NCBI GenBank assembly: GCA_905203015.1
Contig: CAJKUC010000002.1
Coordinates: 186,001 to 250,000, forward strand
Origin: an uncultured Christensenella sp.
Lineage (GTDB): Bacteria > Bacillota > Clostridia > Christensenellales > Borkfalkiaceae
Direction: 5' to 3'
Length of the DNA stretch: 64,000 bases
Every line of letters begins with the position of its first letter. The stretch's first letter is position 1. Of this stretch, positions 8,230-17,689 are shown piece after piece. The position numbers and the translations under genes are program-made. The notes under the pieces are model-generated. The model was not told where the DNA came from and searched no databases. It was given only the letters and a program-made list of their open reading frames with translations.

Positions 8230-10737
8230 TTATTGCGCTTTTGTAAGATCGTGCGCCTCGTTCGCGCTTTCGGGAACGTCGGAAACGGTTTCGTAATACG
8301 TCACGAAATCGTCTGCGAAGAGAAGCCCCCAATCGCTTGTGGCGTTATCCACGATGCGAATCTTCACGCTTCTGCCGAGGAATGCGGAAAGATCGGCTTT
8401 ATACAGCGCCATATTCGCAAGATATACGCCGTCTTTTGAAAGATCCGTGGGCACGCTGCCGCACGTATAAGAACGGCTCATATCCCTGAATTTTTCGTTG
8501 CCGTATGCCGCCAGCAATTCTTCCGTTTCCGCATCGATGATTTCCACGCGGCACAGATCGGTATTTTTGCCGCCGCCGAGGCGGAAGGTGATCCAACCCG
8601 AGCCGCCCACTTTAAACGCGCTGCTCGTCAGCGTACCCGTTTTGTCCTCGCCGCCGATCCAGCCGTTGGCGAAATACAAGCCCGCCTTATTATACGAATA
8701 CCATTCGTTCCACCAGCCCTCTTCCGAAGAGATTCCGAAAATATCTCCCGTCATCGTCCAGCCCGTGAAATCGCCCGTTTCAAAGCCGCCGTTTTTCACC
8801 TGATATTCGTTTTCCGTTTCCCGTTTCGGTAAAATATCGAGCGCTTCGTTCGCCTTCTTCGGCACGGCGTTCGCGTTTGCGTAATACGTGATGAACGAAT
8901 CCGCCGTAAGAAGCCCCCAGCCGTTTTCGGCGTTATCCGCAAGTTGCAGTTTCACCTTTCTGCCGAGGAACGCGGAAAGATCCGCTTTATAATACACCAT
9001 GTTCGCAAGATTCGAGCCGCGGTTCAAAAGTCCCGTGCCCAGATCGTGGAAATAACGGTTTGCAAAGCGCGCCAGTTCTTCGCCCGTTTCCGCGTCGATC
9101 ACGGAAAGATAACACAGCGCGGGATTTCCGCCGCCGCCCAGAAGATACGTAATCGTGCCCGTGCCGCCCACGGTGAACGCGCTGCTTGTAAGCGTGCCCT
9201 TTCCGCCTTCGTGCGTGATGCCCGTAAACAGATACGAGCCGCGTTTGTTATACGGGAAGTTTTCCGCCCACCAGCCGCTGTCGGATGAAACGACGCCGAT
9301 TTCGCCCTGCATCGTCCAGCCCGTGAGATCGCCCGTCTCGAACGTACCGTTTTTCACCTGGTATTCGCTGTCGATCTCCACGTCGGAAGTATCGGAATTC
9401 AGTTTAAGTTCAAACGACTGCTTATCATACCATACGGGTTTGTTTTCCCAATACGTCTGCACGCTGTCCAGCGTCATACAGCCGAGATCGTCGGCGGAAT
9501 CGTTGTTATCCACCGCTTCGATATACATCGTGTTGCCGAGATACGGCGAAAGGTCGGCGTAATACTGCACGAGATTTAAAAGCCGCATGCCGTTTTCAAC
9601 GTACGGGAACTGGAAATTCCAATATTTTTCGTTTGAAAATCTTGCCACTTCTTTATCGCCCGATTCCGTCTTCGCCATAAAGCGCAAAAACGTCTTGTAA
9701 TTATCCGAGCAGCCGCCCAGTTTGAACGAAACGTAGCCCGAACCGCCCAGCACGAATTCGGAAGAACGCATTACGCCCGTAGCCGAAGGATTATACATGC
9801 CGTAATGATAATTTCCGTCGCGGGAATACGTGATGTTTTCGTTCCACCATGTGTTTTCGGAATTTACGCCTTCGTTTGAAAACGCCGTTCCCGAAATCAC
9901 CGTCCATCCCGCGAGCGAGCCCGTCTCGAATCCGCCGTTCTTTATTTCGTATTCCGAAGGCGCGGCGGCTTCCGTTTCATACATACGCGTTTTCGTGTAA
10001 AACGCGCCTTCGCTCTGCTCGTCTTCGCCGCCGATACGGATGTCGTCTACGGAAAGATACCCGTAATAATAATTCGTATCGTTATCCACGATCTGAAGAT
10101 AGAGTTCTTCGCCCTTATATTCGGAAAGATCGAGCGTATAAGAATAGAAGTTATCCGTATTGTATACGCCCGACGTATACTTGGAAAGATTCACGTACGA
10201 TTCCGTGTGTTCGAGGAAATATTCGTTCGTCTGGCGCGCGATCATACGATCGTCCGACGCGCGGTATACGCCCACAAAGCAAATCTTTTCCTCGTCTTTC
10301 ATCGCCGCGTTTTCGCCCTTACCCGCGGCAAGCGCGCCGCCCGCAAGTTTCATCGAAACGCTGCCGTCGCCGCCCAGCACGAAATTCGTCGATCTGAGCA
10401 CTCCCGTACGGGAAACGGATTGCCTGCCGTCGAAACCTTTGCCGCAAAGATACCAGTTCCCGGTCTGATCCACGGGGATCTGCGTATTTTTCTCGTCGTA
10501 CGAATAAGAAAACGTCTTTTGCGAAGAAACGGAATCGTTCGTGAACGCATTGCCCGATACGATCGTCCAGCCCGAAAGGTCTCCGCTTTCAAAGCCGCCG
10601 TTCACGATCGTAAGAGGGCGTTTTTCGCCGCTTTCCGCGCCGTTTGCGTCCGATTTCGCGGCGCAGCCCGCCGCTATGCACGAAAGAGAAAGCAACGCCG
10701 CAGAAACGATACATATTTTTTTCGTTTTGTTCTTCAT
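8230..10737 (-). CDS. Surface lipoprotein with four tandem binding-type modules (fructan locus)
   Basis: 835 residues from the ATG at 10737, which has GGGAG upstream. The lipobox IAAGC puts the lipidated Cys at about residue 25. The rest is four copies of a module of about 180-200 residues, each opening with NGGFESGDLSGW-like text, then a G/S-rich strand 'LTSSAFxVGGxGxITxxLGGG', and closing with 'YKADLSAFLGRxVKLQxxDN' and 'GLLTADSFxTYY'. The fold looks like a galactose-binding or CBM-type beta-sandwich; I cannot assign a CBM family. No catalytic motif is visible. Sitting between two GH32 genes it most likely holds fructan at the cell surface. The same module occurs three more times in the protein at 22441-25185. 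Confidence 0.7.
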   Translation of the reverse strand: MKNKTKKICIVSAALLSLSCIAAGCAAKSDANGAESGEKRPLTIVNGGFESGDLSGWTIVSGNAFTNDSVSSQKTFSYSYDEKNTQIPVDQTGNWYLCGKGFDGRQSVSRTGVLRSTNFVLGGDGSVSMKLAGGALAAGKGENAAMKDEEKICFVGVYRASDDRMIARQTNEYFLEHTESYVNLSKYTSGVYNTDNFYSYTLDLSEYKGEELYLQIVDNDTNYYYGYLSVDDIRIGGEDEQSEGAFYTKTRMYETEAAAPSEYEIKNGGFETGSLAGWTVISGTAFSNEGVNSENTWWNENITYSRDGNYHYGMYNPSATGVMRSSEFVLGGSGYVSFKLGGCSDNYKTFLRFMAKTESGDKEVARFSNEKYWNFQFPYVENGMRLLNLVQYYADLSPYLGNTMYIEAVDNNDSADDLGCMTLDSVQTYWENKPVWYDKQSFELKLNSDTSDVEIDSEYQVKNGTFETGDLTGWTMQGEIGVVSSDSGWWAENFPYNKRGSYLFTGITHEGGKGTLTSSAFTVGGTGTITYLLGGGGNPALCYLSVIDAETGEELARFANRYFHDLGTGLLNRGSNLANMVYYKADLSAFLGRKVKLQLADNAENGWGLLTADSFITYYANANAVPKKANEALDILPKRETENEYQVKNGGFETGDFTGWTMTGDIFGISSEEGWWNEWYSYNKAGLYFANGWIGGEDKTGTLTSSAFKVGGSGWITFRLGGGKNTDLCRVEIIDAETEELLAAYGNEKFRDMSRSYTCGSVPTDLSKDGVYLANMALYKADLSAFLGRSVKIRIVDNATSDWGLLFADDFVTYYETVSDVPESANEAHDLTKAQ

Positions 10738-10753
10738 TTTTTCTCCCTCTTTT

Positions 10754-13255
10754 TTACGCAAGATCGCCTACGTTTCCGTAGTATGCGGGTTCCGGGTTTT
10801 CCGTAAACGCGCCTTTCATTCTGCGTATCGTCAGTTTCGTCACGTTCATGCCGCCGTTTTCGTCAAACAGGCGCAGATAATCGGAATTGCCGTATTTCGG
10901 ATAGATTCTCGTAGTGAAACTCATCACGCCGTTCACATACACTTCCAGCATGGAACGATCGAGCAGAATCGTTACGCCGAAGGATTTCGCCTTATTATCC
11001 CACGTGTACCCGGGATCTTTCTTTACGTAATCCCATAACGTGGAGAGTTTACGATCCACATACACGCCGTCGTTGCCGAAGACGATCTTCGTGCGTTCCG
11101 TACCGAGAATCGTCTCTACGGGATTATAGCGCACGTAAAAACCGCTTTCATACGCTTCCTGCAAAGGAGCGAGGGTAAATTCCGCGTCGATTCTCAGCAT
11201 ATCGCCCCGAAGCGCAGAAATTTCGGAATTGATCTGTTCCGCGTTCTTTCCGGCGCCTTCGTATTCGTACACCGTTTCGCCGTATAACGATTCTATTTCT
11301 TTAATCGGCTCGCGAAGCACCTGCGTGCCGTCGTCCGAAAGCCAAAGTTCGAGGGGAATCGCGAAGTTGTGCGCCCAGCCCGAAAGTTCGTTCTGCTGCG
11401 TTCCCGCGTCTTTCCCCTGCGCGATGGCATAAATCACCGTTCTGCCCTGCGTATACTGCGTTTTTCCGGCCGCGATATCTTCTTCGGTAAGGAAGCAATA
11501 GCCGTTCTGGCCCGTATATACGCCCTTTCCGCGATCGAAAAGTTGCGGTTGTTCGTTGTCGGGAATAAAACGGCAGGATTCCTTATCGAACGAGCCGATC
11601 CAGTAATAGCAATCCACCGTAAATCCGTCCACCGTATATTGCGGGCAATCGAAGAGGATATATTTCGTTTCCGAGCCGTCTTTCTTGGAAATCGGCAACA
11701 TCACCACACATTCCCAATGCGCGCCCTGTTCGGGATAGCGGGAATAATCGCATTCAAACAAATAGCCTTTGTATTCCCATTCGCGCATGTTTTCGGAAAC
11801 GTATACGTTTGCCGAGCCGCCCCGCCCGGGAACGGACGTGGAGACAAGCATATAATACGTTCCGTCGTCGTACCAGACGAACGGATCGCGGAACTGATCC
11901 CGTTCGCCTTGCGAATCGTCGCCCGGCTGCGTGATCACCGTGGTTTTCTCGATTGTCCAATCCGTAAGATCCGGATCGTCGGGATCTTTCGCATGCGCGA
12001 ACGCGATATTCTGTCCGCTCCACGAAGAAGTGTTCGTTCCCGCCGTAAGCACAAGCCACGGCGTGCCGTCCGGCCCGATGCACGCGCCGCCCGTCCATAC
12101 GCCTTCGGGGCAGATTCCCGCCGTGGGAACAAGCGCGTCTTTCACGTATTCCCAGTGAATCATATCGTCGCTGACAAGATGCCCCCAACGGATCTGCGAC
12201 CAGTACGGGCCCGAGGGATTATGCTGATAAAACACATGGTAACGCCCTTTGTAATAGAAAGGCGAATGCGGTTCGTTCATCCACACGGCGGGCGGAATCG
12301 CGTGATACTGCGGGCGATACCGATCCCCCGCATACACCGACGAATCGAGCGCGATTTCGGAAAAATCAAGCGACGGGTGTCCGTCTTTCGCAAACGCGCC
12401 GTAGTTTTCTTTCGCTTCTTTCGGCGAAAGCGACTTCGCATATACGCGCACCTCGTCGAGAAGCCCCGAAATCATCTGCCGTTTTACGCCGTATTCCACC
12501 ATCGGAGAGCAATATTTTCCGATATACAGCGGCTGTTCCGATGAAATGATCCGCGTTCCCTGCAATTCGGGAATCACCGCTTCATACGATACTTCCCCGT
12601 TATAAAACAATCCGATATACCCCGTTGCCGAATCGAACGACACGGCGATATTCGACCATTCGTACAAAGGCAACGCGTTCAGCGGATCGTAAAACGCCGC
12701 AACGAAATCTTCTCCCTCCGCGTTTTCAAGCGCGATCTGCACGCCCCATAAGCCCAGCCTGCCGTAGCCGAGCAAAAAGCCCTCGCACATTTCTATATCG
12801 CCCTTATTGATCACGGAAGTGAGGCGGGGATTGCCTTTTGCGTCCGATTGATCGTTGTATTCCGCAAGATTCTCGAATACGCGCGGCGCCACCCACGCCG
12901 AAAGCGTAATCGCCCTTCTCGGCATCACGAAATCCTTATTCGTAACGGCGTTTGAAAAGCCATCCATATACAAAGATTTCCCCGATACTCCCGCTTTACG
13001 CAAAGGATCGGAAGCGGGTTTTAAAAGCGACGCCTGATTTTCCGCGTTGAATACGTATTCGATCTTGTATTCCTTGCCGCTAACGCTTTCTTTCGTAGTG
13101 TTTCCCGAAGTTTCGTCGAACGAATAGGAAACGACGGGAGACAACTCCGCTTCTTCGTTCCCTTTCGTATCGTCTTTTTTGCACGCCGTCGAAAGAAGCG
13201 TCGACGCCGTCATCAATACGGCGAGTATCGCCGCAAAACGTTTTTTATTTCTCAT
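10754..13255 (-). CDS. Extracellular GH32 lipoprotein with Glu in place of the usual Asp nucleophile (endo-fructanase candidate)
   Basis: 833 residues. Lipobox LLSTAC anchors it at Cys25. Residues about 40-290 form a LamG/concanavalin-like domain ('AITLSAWVAPR', 'GLLDEVRVYAKSLS'). GH32 follows: VWMNEPHSPFYYKGRYHVFY, where the nucleophile position is Glu328 instead of Asp, then QFRDPFVWYDDG and HWECVVMLP for the RDP and EC boxes. Glu at this site is known from fungal endo-inulinases, so cutting inside inulin or levan chains is plausible, though the following HSP instead of NG is also unusual. It would produce oligosaccharides for the importer encoded directly upstream. The next gene begins 16 bases downstream of its stop. 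Confidence 0.82.
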   Translation of the reverse strand: MRNKKRFAAILAVLMTASTLLSTACKKDDTKGNEEAELSPVVSYSFDETSGNTTKESVSGKEYKIEYVFNAENQASLLKPASDPLRKAGVSGKSLYMDGFSNAVTNKDFVMPRRAITLSAWVAPRVFENLAEYNDQSDAKGNPRLTSVINKGDIEMCEGFLLGYGRLGLWGVQIALENAEGEDFVAAFYDPLNALPLYEWSNIAVSFDSATGYIGLFYNGEVSYEAVIPELQGTRIISSEQPLYIGKYCSPMVEYGVKRQMISGLLDEVRVYAKSLSPKEAKENYGAFAKDGHPSLDFSEIALDSSVYAGDRYRPQYHAIPPAVWMNEPHSPFYYKGRYHVFYQHNPSGPYWSQIRWGHLVSDDMIHWEYVKDALVPTAGICPEGVWTGGACIGPDGTPWLVLTAGTNTSSWSGQNIAFAHAKDPDDPDLTDWTIEKTTVITQPGDDSQGERDQFRDPFVWYDDGTYYMLVSTSVPGRGGSANVYVSENMREWEYKGYLFECDYSRYPEQGAHWECVVMLPISKKDGSETKYILFDCPQYTVDGFTVDCYYWIGSFDKESCRFIPDNEQPQLFDRGKGVYTGQNGYCFLTEEDIAAGKTQYTQGRTVIYAIAQGKDAGTQQNELSGWAHNFAIPLELWLSDDGTQVLREPIKEIESLYGETVYEYEGAGKNAEQINSEISALRGDMLRIDAEFTLAPLQEAYESGFYVRYNPVETILGTERTKIVFGNDGVYVDRKLSTLWDYVKKDPGYTWDNKAKSFGVTILLDRSMLEVYVNGVMSFTTRIYPKYGNSDYLRLFDENGGMNVTKLTIRRMKGAFTENPEPAYYGNVGDLA

Positions 13256-13318
13256 AAGTCCCTCTCGTTTAAGGTTGCTCCGCCTTGCGGAATCGAAAAT
13301 CTTATCCGCAAAACCGTA

Positions 13319-14284
13319 TCACATTTTCAAGCCGGCGCTGCCGAATCCCTGCACGATATATTTCTGCGCCACGATATACACGATGAAGATGGGAAGACTG
13401 GTCACCACAAGCGAAGCCATGATTTCGCCCGTCGTGATTCCCTGAATACTCTGAATCGACGTAAGCGCCGCCTGAATCGGATACAGCGGCCATTCGCCGG
13501 GCTTCGGATAAGAAAGCACCATCGTAGGCCAGATATAATCGTTCCACACGCCGATAAAGCAGAACGTAGCCACGGTAGCCACGATCGGCTTGGAAAGCGG
13601 AAGAATCATCGAAAAGAATATTTTCAGATTTCCCGCGCCGTCGAGCGTTGCCGCTTCTTCGTATTCTTTCGGAATCCCCTGAAAGAACTGCACGAACAAA
13701 AAGATATTGAAAATACTGATCGACGCGGGCAGAATCACCGCCAGAACCGACGCGCTTCCTTTCAGCCCGAGCATATTTCTCACGATCGAATACAGCGGAA
13801 TAATCGAAGTTTCCACGGGCACTACGATCAGAAACAGAATAATGAACGAAAAGAAATCCTTTCCTGGAAAATCAAACTTCGCCATTACGTATCCCGCCAG
13901 CCCGTTGATTACGATATTCAGAACGATCACCGCCGCCGCATACATAAGGCTGTTCAACGCGTATTTCCAGATATCGTATTCCGTAAACACCTTCTTATAG
14001 TTGTCTGCCATCCTTGAAAAATGCGCAAAATCGGCAAGAAACATGCGCAACGTTCCCGCGTCGGCGGCATATACCGATTCGCTTTTCGTAGACGTGGCAA
14101 GCATATATACGAGAGGGAACAAAAAGAACACCGCGATCAATACGCCGAAGATATAATACGCCGCGTTTTTCGCGATTTTCGCTCTGCGCACACGTTTTTC
14201 AAGACGGTTTGCGTCTTTATCCGGCTGTTCTCCGGAAAGAAACGTTTCGCTCTCTCCGGGCAGCGTTTTTGCTTCGCTCGTCAT
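13319..14284 (-). CDS. CUT1 sugar ABC transporter permease (MalG type)
   Basis: 321 residues with a charged N-terminus and six predicted membrane helices. The EAATLDGAG loop at about 215-225 is the EAA motif that contacts the ATPase. The end, YIVQGFGSAGLKM, is close to the usual 'QGLTAGAVKG' end of MalG-like permeases. It begins four bases after the MalF-type permease stop, so both are co-translated. No ATPase gene is present in the locus; CUT1 systems in Firmicutes often share a MsmK-type ATPase encoded elsewhere. Confidence 0.9.
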   Translation of the reverse strand: MTSEAKTLPGESETFLSGEQPDKDANRLEKRVRRAKIAKNAAYYIFGVLIAVFFLFPLVYMLATSTKSESVYAADAGTLRMFLADFAHFSRMADNYKKVFTEYDIWKYALNSLMYAAAVIVLNIVINGLAGYVMAKFDFPGKDFFSFIILFLIVVPVETSIIPLYSIVRNMLGLKGSASVLAVILPASISIFNIFLFVQFFQGIPKEYEEAATLDGAGNLKIFFSMILPLSKPIVATVATFCFIGVWNDYIWPTMVLSYPKPGEWPLYPIQAALTSIQSIQGITTGEIMASLVVTSLPIFIVYIVAQKYIVQGFGSAGLKM

Positions 14285-14287
14285 TTT

Positions 14288-15259
14288 TCAATCCTCCTTC
14301 AACACTTTTCTCTGAATCAGCGTAATCGTACCGATCACGATCGTCATCAACAACGCCACTGCGGAAGATTCGCCCACCAGACGATAGGAATACCCCTGCA
14401 CGTACATGTAATAACTGAGCGTAATCGTATGCGACTGATAGCCCGTCATCAACATCGGCTGCACCATCACGCGGCATGCGCCCACAAACACGGTGATCAG
14501 CACGAAAAGAAACGTGGAACGCAGTCCGGGGCAGGTGACGTGAAGAAACTGCTGCCAGCCGTTCGCGCCGTCGAGCGCCGCCGCTTCATACAATTCTTTC
14601 CGCACGTTCGTAAGTCCCGAAAGAAAGATCAGCATCTGATAGCCGCAGCCCTGCCACGCGCTGATAAACACGATCCACCGGATCGCGGCTTTGGCGTCGC
14701 GCATGAAATCCTGCGGTTCTTTCCCGAATTTTTTCAGAAGAGAATTCAGAAGCCCCGTTTCGGCGGGAGAGAGAATCTGCAGCCAGAGATACGCCGTGAT
14801 CGTAAGCGAAATTACGACGGGCGCGAAATAGCACACCTTGAATACGCCGACGAATCTTTTCGAGCGGTTGACGAACAAAGCAAGCCCGAGAGCCATGCCT
14901 ATCTGCAAGGGCACTACCCCTACAACGAATTTCGCCGTATTTCTCACGGCGTTATACACGTCGCCTTTATCCGAAAAACTTTTGAAAATCGTCTTGAAAT
15001 TTTCGATGCCGTTGAAATGAATGTTATTCGGCTTTAACAGATAATAATCCGTGAACGCATAGCCCAGCGAATACACGATCGGCAGAAGCACGAAGATAAA
15101 CGCCAGCACAACGGCGGGCAACATCATCGTGTATGCCGCTACGCAGTTGCGTTTCAGATATTTTCTGCCGTTGCGTTTTGCCGTTACGATATCCTTCACC
15201 GCCACAGCGCCGAACGCGGCGGCAAATGCCGCGAGAATGATAAGCGACGAACCCCACAT
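14288..15259 (-). CDS. CUT1 sugar ABC transporter permease (MalF type)
   Basis: 323 residues. An N-terminal helix and basic stretch precede the transport core beginning with AAYTMMLPAVVLAFIFVLLP. The EAAALDGANGWQQF loop is the EAA motif for ATPase contact. It lies 19 bases after the binding-protein gene and directly before the MalG-type permease. Together the three should import fructo-oligosaccharides released by the surface GH32 enzymes; substrate is inferred from the neighbours only. Confidence 0.9.
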   Translation of the reverse strand: MWGSSLIILAAFAAAFGAVAVKDIVTAKRNGRKYLKRNCVAAYTMMLPAVVLAFIFVLLPIVYSLGYAFTDYYLLKPNNIHFNGIENFKTIFKSFSDKGDVYNAVRNTAKFVVGVVPLQIGMALGLALFVNRSKRFVGVFKVCYFAPVVISLTITAYLWLQILSPAETGLLNSLLKKFGKEPQDFMRDAKAAIRWIVFISAWQGCGYQMLIFLSGLTNVRKELYEAAALDGANGWQQFLHVTCPGLRSTFLFVLITVFVGACRVMVQPMLMTGYQSHTITLSYYMYVQGYSYRLVGESSAVALLMTIVIGTITLIQRKVLKED

Positions 15260-15278
15260 GCCGCATTTCCCCCTTCGA

Positions 15279-16604
15279 TTAACCGAGTTTCTTTAATTTA
15301 TCCAGTTCCAGTTGCAACGCGGCGGTTTTATTATTCAGAACGCTCGCCACGTCGTTATCTTTCAATTCGTAAATCACGTTTCTGAACGCCGAGGAAAACT
15401 GGGGATACCCCACCGTCGCGGGACGCGCCTTCCCCGTTTTTTCCAGTTGCTGACGAAGCACGTATTCGGGCGAACCTGCCGCGTAATTTTTCTCCACCGA
15501 TTTTCTCGCAGGGATCATACCCGTAGCGTTCGTGATTTCCGCGGAACTTTCCGTGGAAGTGAGCCATAACAGCAATTCTTTGGAATACGTTTTATCCGTG
15601 TGATGATTATCCGTGATCGCGAACGACCAACTTCCCGTTGCGCTTGCGGCTGCCGTCCCTTTCGGATAAGGAAGCAAGCCCCACGAATCGCGGCTCGGGA
15701 AAGCGTCGGTGTATTTATTGTCGATGTCCGGAATCGTCCAGCCCGCGGAAAGATACATGCCCGATTTTCCCGTAAAGAATTCTTCGTCGGTAGCCGAATA
15801 CGACGTGTATCCGCTTACGATCAGATCTTTAAGGAACTGAAAGCCGCTCTGCGTAGCCGCCGAATTGAAATATCCCGTAGCGGTCAGGCCGTCATCGGAA
15901 AGAAATTCGCCGCCCGCCGCGTACACGAACGGATACAGAAGATACGTCGCCGTTTCGTCGGTGGTGGAATTGAGCCGCATATTCACGGGCGTGGAAACGC
16001 CGCTGTCTTTCAGTTTTTTGCACACTTCTTTAAACTGATCGAACGTCCAGGGATTGTCCACCGTGTAATTATCCACGTTGATACCCGCCTTCGAGAACAA
16101 CGCTTTATTGTAATAGAACCCCGCGCTGGATTCCTGAATGGGAAGCCCGTACAGTTTCCCCTGATATTCGTTCAGCGACAGAAAATCGTTTTTCGTTTCG
16201 TCATCGATCACCGAGGTGATATCGTACAACAGCCCGGCGTTCGCATAACTCGCGCAGTTCGGCGCGTCGAACGTGATGATGTCGGGTAATGTTCCTTCGT
16301 TGAGCATATTGCCCAGTTGCGTTTCGTAATCGGTAGCGCCCGTCGTGCGGGCGATGAAGCGTGCGCTCGCCTTCACTTTCTTATCTTTATACGCCGCGTT
16401 GAAAGCGTCTACGCGCTTCTGATAGGCTCTGCCCTCCGCCGATTTTGAATCCACGTGGAACATAATGGAAACAATCTTATTTCCGTCGGTATCCACCTCG
16501 CCCTGATCGGTATCGTCGTTTCCGCCGCCGCAAGCCGCCGCCCCGAACGTAAGCGCAAGAGCCGCCGCCGTAGTCATAAAACCTTTCCAGAATTTTTTCA
16601 TCAT
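15279..16604 (-). CDS. Extracellular solute-binding lipoprotein of a CUT1 importer
   Basis: 441 residues with a lipobox GAAAC (Cys25) and a family 1 binding-protein pattern: 'IVSIMFHVDSKSAEG', an ITFDAPNCASYANAGLLYD lobe and the 'YGLPIQESSAGFYYNKALF' hinge text typical of maltose-binding-protein relatives. ATG at 16604 (a second ATG follows at 16601) is preceded by GGAGG seven bases upstream. It is the first importer gene, after the LacI gene and a structured 113-base gap. By context it binds short fructans. Confidence 0.88.
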   Translation of the reverse strand: MMKKFWKGFMTTAAALALTFGAAACGGGNDDTDQGEVDTDGNKIVSIMFHVDSKSAEGRAYQKRVDAFNAAYKDKKVKASARFIARTTGATDYETQLGNMLNEGTLPDIITFDAPNCASYANAGLLYDITSVIDDETKNDFLSLNEYQGKLYGLPIQESSAGFYYNKALFSKAGINVDNYTVDNPWTFDQFKEVCKKLKDSGVSTPVNMRLNSTTDETATYLLYPFVYAAGGEFLSDDGLTATGYFNSAATQSGFQFLKDLIVSGYTSYSATDEEFFTGKSGMYLSAGWTIPDIDNKYTDAFPSRDSWGLLPYPKGTAAASATGSWSFAITDNHHTDKTYSKELLLWLTSTESSAEITNATGMIPARKSVEKNYAAGSPEYVLRQQLEKTGKARPATVGYPQFSSAFRNVIYELKDNDVASVLNNKTAALQLELDKLKKLG

Positions 16605-16662
16605 GTTTTTACCTCCCGAAATTTTTATTTCGTTTTAAAAATTTTTTTTGCTTCATAAATGT

Positions 16663-16703
16663 TTTTACCGTATCTGCAATACGGTAAAAGGGCATGCCCT
16701 TTT
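16663..16703 (-). other. Two overlapping inverted repeats between lacI-type and binding-protein genes
   Basis: AAAAGGGCATGCCCTTTT (16686-16703) is a perfect 18-base palindrome. It overlaps a second hairpin with arms TTTTACCGTAT (16663-16673) and ATACGGTAAAA (16679-16689). The two share a T4/A4 arm, so in RNA they cannot both form fully. No proper U-tract follows on the minus strand. It may be a processing hairpin or partial attenuator that raises or lowers importer expression relative to the regulator. A weak TTGCAG-16-TATGAA promoter may overlap it. Function is not established. Confidence 0.45.
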
Positions 16704-16717
16704 CGTTTTTTGTCGTT

Positions 16718-17689
16718 TTATTTTGTCGTGTCGCCCACGACGAATTTCGTTTTCAGCACCGTTCGCACAGGCACGCTTTTCCCTTCGATTTTATCGATCA
16801 GAAGTCGCACCGCCGCACGCGCCATTTCCTCGATCGGCTGTTCCACGCAGGTGAGCCGTCTTCCGCCGCCCCACTGCTCGAACGAACCGTCGTACGACAC
16901 AGCCTGCATGTCCTCGGGAATGCGGATATTGCGTTTTGCCGCGGTTTCATACAGCACCTGTGCCATTGTATATCCCGAAGCGAACACGCCGTCTACGTCC
17001 CCGTATTCGTCGAGAAATCGCGCCGCCACGTTGCTTTCCTCGCCGTGCAGAATCACGTCGTTCGTAATCCTCGGCGGCATGTTATGTTTTTTCATCACGT
17101 CGAGATAGGCTTCTTCCCGCTTTAACACTTCCGATTCCACCAGCGGCTTTGAGCCTATGTACCCGATTTTTTTGCACCCTTTTCCGATCAGATATTCTAT
17201 CGCGCGTTCCGTCGCCTCGTAGTTATCCGAAGTGACGTACGGCACGTCGCGCCCCAGCGGACGATCGATCGATACGATGCTGCAATCTTCCAGCGAACGC
17301 TCGTCGTGCTCGAAATGCGTCACGAAAATCGCGCCGTCCACTTCTTTCCGCCGTATTCTCCGCAAAATTTCCTCTTCTTTGAAAATCCGTCGTTGAGAAG
17401 AAATCAGAAGAATCGAATATCCGTATTTATCCGCTTCGTCTTCCACGTAATACGCCAGATTCGCGAAAAACGGATGATTTACCAGCGGCACGAGCAACGC
17501 AAGCACGTTGCTGGCGTTTCTCCGCAGTTTTGAAGCGTTTTTATTCGGAACGAAATGCAACGCTTCGATCGCTTCCCGCACCCGTCGGATTTTTTCTTCG
17601 TTCACCGATTCTCCGCCGTTCAGCACGCGAGACACCGTTCCCACGCCTACGCCCGCATATTTCGCCACGTCTTTAATCGTCGTTGCCAT
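16718..17689 (-). CDS. LacI-family transcriptional regulator of the fructan locus
   Basis: 323 residues. The N-terminal helix-turn-helix reads ATTIKDVAKYAGVGVGTVSR, followed by VLNGGESVNEEKI, the standard LacI start. The effector domain (about 62-323) has the periplasmic-binding fold with 'GYTMAQVLYETAAKRNIRIPEDMQAVSYDGS'. ATG at 17689 has GGAGG seven bases upstream and lies inside the end of the large GH32 gene (17-base overlap), so it is translated from the same message. The likely operators are the two GGAATCGATTCC palindromes at 21448-21459 and 25436-25457. Probable action is repression relieved by fructose, sucrose or a phosphorylated derivative. Confidence 0.92.
   Translation of the reverse strand: MATTIKDVAKYAGVGVGTVSRVLNGGESVNEEKIRRVREAIEALHFVPNKNASKLRRNASNVLALLVPLVNHPFFANLAYYVEDEADKYGYSILLISSQRRIFKEEEILRRIRRKEVDGAIFVTHFEHDERSLEDCSIVSIDRPLGRDVPYVTSDNYEATERAIEYLIGKGCKKIGYIGSKPLVESEVLKREEAYLDVMKKHNMPPRITNDVILHGEESNVAARFLDEYGDVDGVFASGYTMAQVLYETAAKRNIRIPEDMQAVSYDGSFEQWGGGRRLTCVEQPIEEMARAAVRLLIDKIEGKSVPVRTVLKTKFVVGDTTK

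Noticed and set aside
10735..10761. TTG start at 10761 for the four-module lipoprotein
   Set aside because: It lies inside the end of the upstream gene and would precede the RBS; the ATG at 10737 has GGGAG at correct distance and begins a normal lipoprotein signal.
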